Positions 60,279-64,000 of a stretch of DNA of 64,000 bases are shown piece by piece (positions within the stretch are counted from its first letter, which is position 1; each line of letters starts with the position of its first letter). The stretch covers positions 682,001 to 746,000 of the forward strand of contig NZ_CP107853.1 in the NCBI RefSeq assembly GCF_036013525.1, written 5' to 3'. The notes beneath the pieces were generated by a model, which saw only the letters and a list, made by a program, of their open reading frames with translations, was not told where the DNA came from and did not search any database. The translations under genes were made by a program, and so were the position numbers. The stretch comes from Nonomuraea sp. NBC_00507. Its GTDB lineage: Bacteria; Actinomycetota; Actinomycetes; Streptosporangiales; Streptosporangiaceae.

Positions 60279-61291
60279 GGCCGCAGGGTTTCGTCGACGG
60301 TGCCGGCCGCGCGCCGGTCGGCGAGCCGGGCCAGCCTGGTGAAGCGGCGTTCGAAGTCCTGCTTGGTCAGGCCGTGTTCGCGGTAGGCGTCGATCAGCTC
60401 CACCGCCCCCGCCTTGACCGTCCAGCGCGCCTCGTAGCCCAACGTGGCCCTGATCCGGGAGAAGTCGACGCGATAGGAGCGCGGATCGGCTCCCGTCTCG
60501 CCGGTGATCGCCAGCGTCGATCCGGGCACCGCGGCGACCACCTCGGCCGCGATCTCGGCGACGGTCACGTTGTTGACCTCGGTGCCCACGTTGAAGGCCG
60601 TCGCGTGGACGGCTTCGCGAGGGGCGACGAGAGCGACCGCGAAGGCCTCGGCGATGTCCCTGGCGTGCACCAGCGGGCGCCATGGGGTGCCGTCGGACAG
60701 CACCCGGACCTCGCCGGTCAGGTACGCGTGGCCCACCAGGTTGTTCAGCACGATGTCGGCACGCAGCCGCGGCGAGAACCCGAAGGCTGTGGCGTTGCGC
60801 AGGAACACCGGCGTGAAGTCGTCGTCGGCCAGCTCGACCAGGTCGTCTTCGACCCGCACCTTGGATTCGGCGTACGGCGTCACCGGGCGCAGCGGCGCCT
60901 CCTCGTCCAGCAGGTCCTCGCCGCCGGACGCGCCGTAGACCGAGCAGGTGGAGGCGTACAGGAAGCGGCGCACGCCCGCCTCCTTGGCCAGCCTGGCCAG
61001 CCGGACGGAGGCGTGGTGGTTGATGTCGTAGGTCAGGTCGGGCGCGAGCGCGCCGAGCGGGTCGTTGGACAGCGCGGCCAGGTGGATCACCGCGTCGAAT
61101 CCGGCCACGTGTTCTGGACCCACGTCACGCAGGTCCACGGCGTGCGCCTCGATCGTCTCGGGAGCGGGGCCGAGCAGGCAGTCGGCGAACAGGCCGGAGT
61201 CCAGGCCGGCCACCTGGTGCCCGGCCTCACTCAGCATGGGGGCCATCACGCTGCCCAGGTAGCCCTGGTGGCCGGTGAGAAGTACCCGCAT
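60275..61291 (-). CDS. NAD-dependent nucleotide-sugar epimerase/reductase
   Basis: 338 residues, extended SDR. VLLTGHQGYLGSVMAPMLSE is the NAD-binding start and the catalytic region is YASTCSVYGASGG then VTPYAESKVRVEDDL (Tyr-x3-Lys). VLSDGTPWRPLVHARDIAEA identifies the group acting on NDP-deoxysugars. ATG 61291 overlaps the PIG-L stop by one base (TGATG). With the adjacent nucleotidylyltransferase and C-methyltransferase it probably forms a branched or 4-keto-reduced deoxysugar. Confidence 0.87.
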   Translation of the reverse strand: MRVLLTGHQGYLGSVMAPMLSEAGHQVAGLDSGLFADCLLGPAPETIEAHAVDLRDVGPEHVAGFDAVIHLAALSNDPLGALAPDLTYDINHHASVRLARLAKEAGVRRFLYASTCSVYGASGGEDLLDEEAPLRPVTPYAESKVRVEDDLVELADDDFTPVFLRNATAFGFSPRLRADIVLNNLVGHAYLTGEVRVLSDGTPWRPLVHARDIAEAFAVALVAPREAVHATAFNVGTEVNNVTVAEIAAEVVAAVPGSTLAITGETGADPRSYRVDFSRIRATLGYEARWTVKAGAVELIDAYREHGLTKQDFERRFTRLARLADRRAAGTVDETLRP

Positions 61292-61938
61292 CAGTTCTCC
61301 AGATCGACGGTCAGCTTGGAAACGTGAAAGGCCTCGGCATAGCGGGTGTGGCACTCGATGCCGCGGATGCGGGCCAGGCCCAGGAACGCCTCGCGGTCGT
61401 ACCAGGGCCGGTGCCGCTGGGAGGCGTAGTGGCGCTGGAGCAGATCCACCTTCAGCTCCGCCACCTCCGCTGAGAGCGGCTGGTACACGGCGGGCGCGGC
61501 GAGGTCGCCGTCCCATTTGACGATCTCGTAGCCGAGCGTCAGGTGGTCGCGGAAGGCCGTGGGCACGAGCTTGGCCAGTCCCCGGTGGTCCTGGTGGGCG
61601 TCGCCCCGCCAGGGCGCGAAGATCAGGCCGGGTTCGGTGCGGGCACGGAGCTCCTCCACCGCGGTCTTGGCCTCCTCCCACCTGGCCGGCAGGTAGCCGT
61701 CGGGCAGCTTCAGCACGGTGACCCGGAGATCCGCGCCCGGGCAGAAGTCCGCCAGCGCCGCGCGCTCCTCGTACTCGCGCTCACTCCCGCCGCCGGACAG
61801 CACCAGCGCGTCCACGCGGATGCCGGGCCGGGCGGCGCAGATCGTCAGCAGGCTGCCGCCCGCCCCGATCGCCAGGTCGTCACAGTGCGCGGCGAGCGCC
61901 ACGATGCCGGAGAGCCCTCCCGCGCGCAGGCCGATCAT
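61291..61938 (-). CDS. PIG-L family deacetylase (LmbE-like)
   Basis: 215 residues. The zinc motif is AAHCDDLAIGAGG (a variant of AHPDDE in which Pro is Cys and Glu is Leu) with HQDHRGLAK later. It resembles GlcNAc-type N-deacetylases, but the loss of Glu in the first motif suggests altered substrate or activity. ATG 61938 overlaps the nucleotidylyltransferase stop by four bases. A sugar amide made and cleaved in this locus may be the substrate shared with the DUF4910 protein. Confidence 0.84.
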   Translation of the reverse strand: MIGLRAGGLSGIVALAAHCDDLAIGAGGSLLTICAARPGIRVDALVLSGGGSEREYEERAALADFCPGADLRVTVLKLPDGYLPARWEEAKTAVEELRARTEPGLIFAPWRGDAHQDHRGLAKLVPTAFRDHLTLGYEIVKWDGDLAAPAVYQPLSAEVAELKVDLLQRHYASQRHRPWYDREAFLGLARIRGIECHTRYAEAFHVSKLTVDLEN

Positions 61939-62714
61939 TGGGACCGTTCCCACAGGGCCCAAGGCCGCTCGCCGCGGGAGTAGGCCTCGTCCAGTTCCAT
62001 CCGCTGGTTCACGGTGTCGGTCGGCCGCCAGTAGCCGCGGTGCGGGTAGGCCAGCAGGCGTCCGCGCTTGGCCAGTTCCACGCAGCCGTCGGCGACCAAG
62101 TCGCCGTTCTCCGGGATGTGCTGGAAGACCTCCTGGGTCAGCACGAAGTAGCCACCGTTGACCCACACCGGCATCTCGCTGACCGGCGAGATCCCCCCGA
62201 CCAGGCCGTTCTCGCCCACGTCCACGCAGTGGAAGGTCTGCGACGGCGGCACGACCATCATCGAGGCGGCCGCGCCCGATTCGACGAAGCGGTCGATGAT
62301 GTCGGGCAGCGGTGCGTCGGTGAGCACGTCCGCGTAGTTCGCGAGGAATACCTCGTCGCCGCCCAGGTAGGGACGGACGCGGCGCAGCCGTTCACCGATC
62401 GGGGAGTTGGGCCCGGTCTGCACGAAGGAGATCGACCAGTCGGAGATGTCGCTCGACAGCAGCTCGACCTTGCCGCCGCGTAACACGAAATCGTTGGACG
62501 TGGCCTCCTGGTAGCCGAGGAAGAAGTCCTTGATGTGGTGGGCGCCGTAGCCCAGGCACAGGATGAACTCCTTGTGCCCGAAGTGCGCGTAGTAGCGCAT
62601 GACGTGCCAGAGCAGCGGTCGCGGGCCGACGAGCGCCATCGGCTTGGGCACCTCGCCCGGGACACCGGTGCGCATGCGCGTGCCAAAGCCTCCGCAGAAC
62701 AGGACGACCTTCAC
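61935..62714 (-). CDS. Sugar-1-phosphate nucleotidylyltransferase (glucose-1-P cytidylyltransferase-like)
   Basis: 259 residues. VVLFCGGFGTRMRTGVPGEV and PKPMALVGPRPLLWHVMRYY match the RfbF/CDP-glucose pyrophosphorylase branch more than RmlA (GGxGTR-x-VPKPM). DEVFLANYADVLTDAPLPDI and GYWRPTDTVNQRMELDEAYS complete the active site. The GTG start at 62714 overlaps the C-methyltransferase stop and has GGAGG just upstream. It would activate a hexose-1-phosphate as NDP-sugar for this cluster. CTP against other NTP use is not decided. Confidence 0.87.
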   Translation of the reverse strand: MKVVLFCGGFGTRMRTGVPGEVPKPMALVGPRPLLWHVMRYYAHFGHKEFILCLGYGAHHIKDFFLGYQEATSNDFVLRGGKVELLSSDISDWSISFVQTGPNSPIGERLRRVRPYLGGDEVFLANYADVLTDAPLPDIIDRFVESGAAASMMVVPPSQTFHCVDVGENGLVGGISPVSEMPVWVNGGYFVLTQEVFQHIPENGDLVADGCVELAKRGRLLAYPHRGYWRPTDTVNQRMELDEAYSRGERPWALWERSQ

Positions 62715-63919
62715 ACGACCTCCAGGTGTGGGATCGGGAAGACCAGACGGCCTCCCCATTCGTGCACATAGGAGAGCTGAGCGGTGAGCTCTTCGCGCAG
62801 GTTCCACGGCAGGACCAGCACATAGTCCGGACGATCTTGGGCGATGCGCTCCGGCGGAGCGATGGGGATCCTGGTGCCCGGAGTGAACCTGCCGTGCTTG
62901 TACGGGTTGCGGTCCACCGTGTAGGCCAGCAGGTCCTGGCGGATGCCACAGTGGTTGAGCAGCGTGTTGCCCTTCCCGGGCGCGCCGTAGCCGACGACCG
63001 TCTTGCCTTCTTCGGCGGCGGTGATGAGGAAGCGGAGCAGGTCACGGCGGACGCGTGCCACCCGGTCGGCGAAGCCGGCGTAGCCGGACAGGTCGTGCAG
63101 CCCGGCGGCCTTCTCCCGCGCCAGCACGTCAAGCACCCGATCGGACGGGCTGCCCGACGGCCGCGCCCACAGCCGGATGGACCCACCATGGGTGGGCAGC
63201 AGCTCGACGTCCACCAGCGTCAGCCCGCCACTGGCCAGCGCCCGCTGCGCGGAGGCGACCGTGTAGTACTGGAAGTGCTCGTGATAGATCGTGTCGTACT
63301 GGTTCAGCTCCATGAGCGTCAGCAGGTGCTGGACCTCGATCGACACCCAGCCGTCGTCGGCCACCAGGGCGCGCAGCCCCTCGGTGAAGCCGATCACGTC
63401 GGGGATGTGCGCGTAGACGTTGTTGGCCACGACCAGGTCTGCGGGACCGTGCTCGGCCCGCACCGCGGCCCCCGTCTCCGGCGTCAGGAACGCGGTGAGC
63501 GTCGGCACGCCCTTGTCCTTGGCCGCCTGCCCCACGTTGGCCGACGGTTCGATGCCCAGGCACCGGACGCCCCGCTCGACCACGTGCTGCAACAGGTAGC
63601 CGTCGTTGCTGGCCGCCTCGACCACGAACGCCGGCTTCAAACGTTCCACAGCCGCGTCGACGAACTGCCGCGCATGCTCCACCCAGGAAGCGGAATAGGA
63701 CGCGAAATAGGCGTATTCGGTGAACGTCTCTTCCGGCGTGATCAGCGGCGGAATCTGAGCCAGCCAGCAGCTGGTGCAGACCCGCAGGTGAAGCGGATAG
63801 GTGAGCTCGGGCTCGTCGAGCTGTTCCTCGGTGAGGAAGAGCTCACAGGGCGGTGTCGCCCCGAGATCCACCACGCCGACCAGGTCCGCCGAGCCACACA
63901 GCCGGCACGATTTTCTCAA
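62711..63919 (-). CDS. NDP-sugar C-methyltransferase (TylCIII/NovU-like)
   Basis: About 402 residues. The Zn-binding Methyltransf_13 module is N-terminal (SCRLCGSADLVGVVDLG and VCTSCWLAQIPPLITPEETF). The SAM domain follows (VVEAASNDGYLLQHVVERGV, LVVANNVYAHIPDV, YHEHFQYYTVASAQRAL), and the C-terminal Methyltransf_14 domain has VVGYGAPGKGNTLLNHCGI. These enzymes add a methyl to C3 of a 4-keto deoxysugar. TTG 63919 has GGGTGGGG about ten bases upstream; a GTG at 63964 lacks a ribosome site. First gene of the minus-strand run of nucleotide-sugar genes. Confidence 0.88.
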   Translation of the reverse strand: MRKSCRLCGSADLVGVVDLGATPPCELFLTEEQLDEPELTYPLHLRVCTSCWLAQIPPLITPEETFTEYAYFASYSASWVEHARQFVDAAVERLKPAFVVEAASNDGYLLQHVVERGVRCLGIEPSANVGQAAKDKGVPTLTAFLTPETGAAVRAEHGPADLVVANNVYAHIPDVIGFTEGLRALVADDGWVSIEVQHLLTLMELNQYDTIYHEHFQYYTVASAQRALASGGLTLVDVELLPTHGGSIRLWARPSGSPSDRVLDVLAREKAAGLHDLSGYAGFADRVARVRRDLLRFLITAAEEGKTVVGYGAPGKGNTLLNHCGIRQDLLAYTVDRNPYKHGRFTPGTRIPIAPPERIAQDRPDYVLVLPWNLREELTAQLSYVHEWGGRLVFPIPHLEVV

Positions 63920-64000
63920 CAATGGGCCCCACCCGAAAAAGCCAAGATTTCCCCCTTTGACCACCCACAGCCGTACTTCGGGTGAGCGCCAAAGAGTGTT

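Overview
This is a chromosomal window from a very GC-rich, GTG/TTG-start-using actinomycete. The actinobacterial complex I subunits, the KorAB fusion type, many four-base ATGA/GTGA gene overlaps and the AT-poor codon use all fit. The order korAB / partial nuo set / htpX / membrane protein / tRNA-Tyr / yajQ resembles, from memory, a conserved block of Streptomyces-type chromosomes. The exported beta-helix proteins and C-methylated-sugar genes make a Streptosporangiales-type organism (e.g. Nonomuraea or Actinomadura relatives) plausible, but I cannot fix the genus.

Bases 1-12,000 are an accessory aromatic-catabolism region. It holds an AAHS-type MFS importer (running off the left edge), an Amidohydro_3 hydrolase, a maleylacetate-reductase-like iron alcohol dehydrogenase, a VOC-fold ring-cleaving dioxygenase, an amidase, an FAD aromatic hydroxylase, and local TetR and IclR regulators with palindromic sites. 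Two further catabolic genes, an alpha/beta hydrolase and an Amidohydro_2 protein, are decayed, so the pathway is partly eroded. Bases 12,380-14,836 are a wreck of an IS701-type transposase gene. It is broken by an inversion and by a 1.75-kb ISAzo13-like element whose precise removal restores the IS701 reading frame.

Bases 15,080-20,750 are an island of rarely characterised genes. An XRE/TPR-like regulator overlaps a 2'-5' RNA-ligase-like protein, and both diverge from two small proteins, a glycine-rich-domain-like protein and an APH-type kinase. The block is flanked by clusters of a CCGCAGAAT motif and followed by a regulator made of three GntR winged helices. tRNA-Tyr, yajQ, a Nudix hydrolase, a pentapeptide-like membrane protein and htpX follow.

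Bases 25,000-42,600 are an energy-metabolism block. A second, incomplete complex I (nuoA,B,C,H,I,J,K,L,M,N, with no D,E,F,G) runs on the minus strand. It is interrupted between nuoH and nuoI by a membrane protein gene and a transmembrane Ser/Thr kinase. A lipoprotein polysaccharide deacetylase and the 2-oxoacid:ferredoxin oxidoreductase korAB lie beyond. KorAB makes reduced ferredoxin, which is a natural candidate electron donor for an enzyme lacking the NADH module. Small-scale oddities include a 3x14-codon mini-ORF coupling nuoL to nuoM, Pro/Ala/Thr-rich tails on NuoI and NuoK, and a DnaA-box cluster.

Bases 42,600-64,000 are a cell-surface polysaccharide locus. Four perfect 77-bp tandem repeats precede it. 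It contains sugar epimerases, two family-2 glycosyltransferases, methyltransferases, a Wzx flippase, a Wzy-type polymerase, two Wzz-like proteins, an acyltransferase, two 2OG-Fe(II) oxygenases, a DUF4910 protein, a PIG-L deacetylase, a sugar-1-phosphate nucleotidylyltransferase, a sugar C-methyltransferase, and two secreted beta-helix proteins with different export/anchor ends. An unrecognised protein with a duplicated four-cysteine domain sits in the same run.
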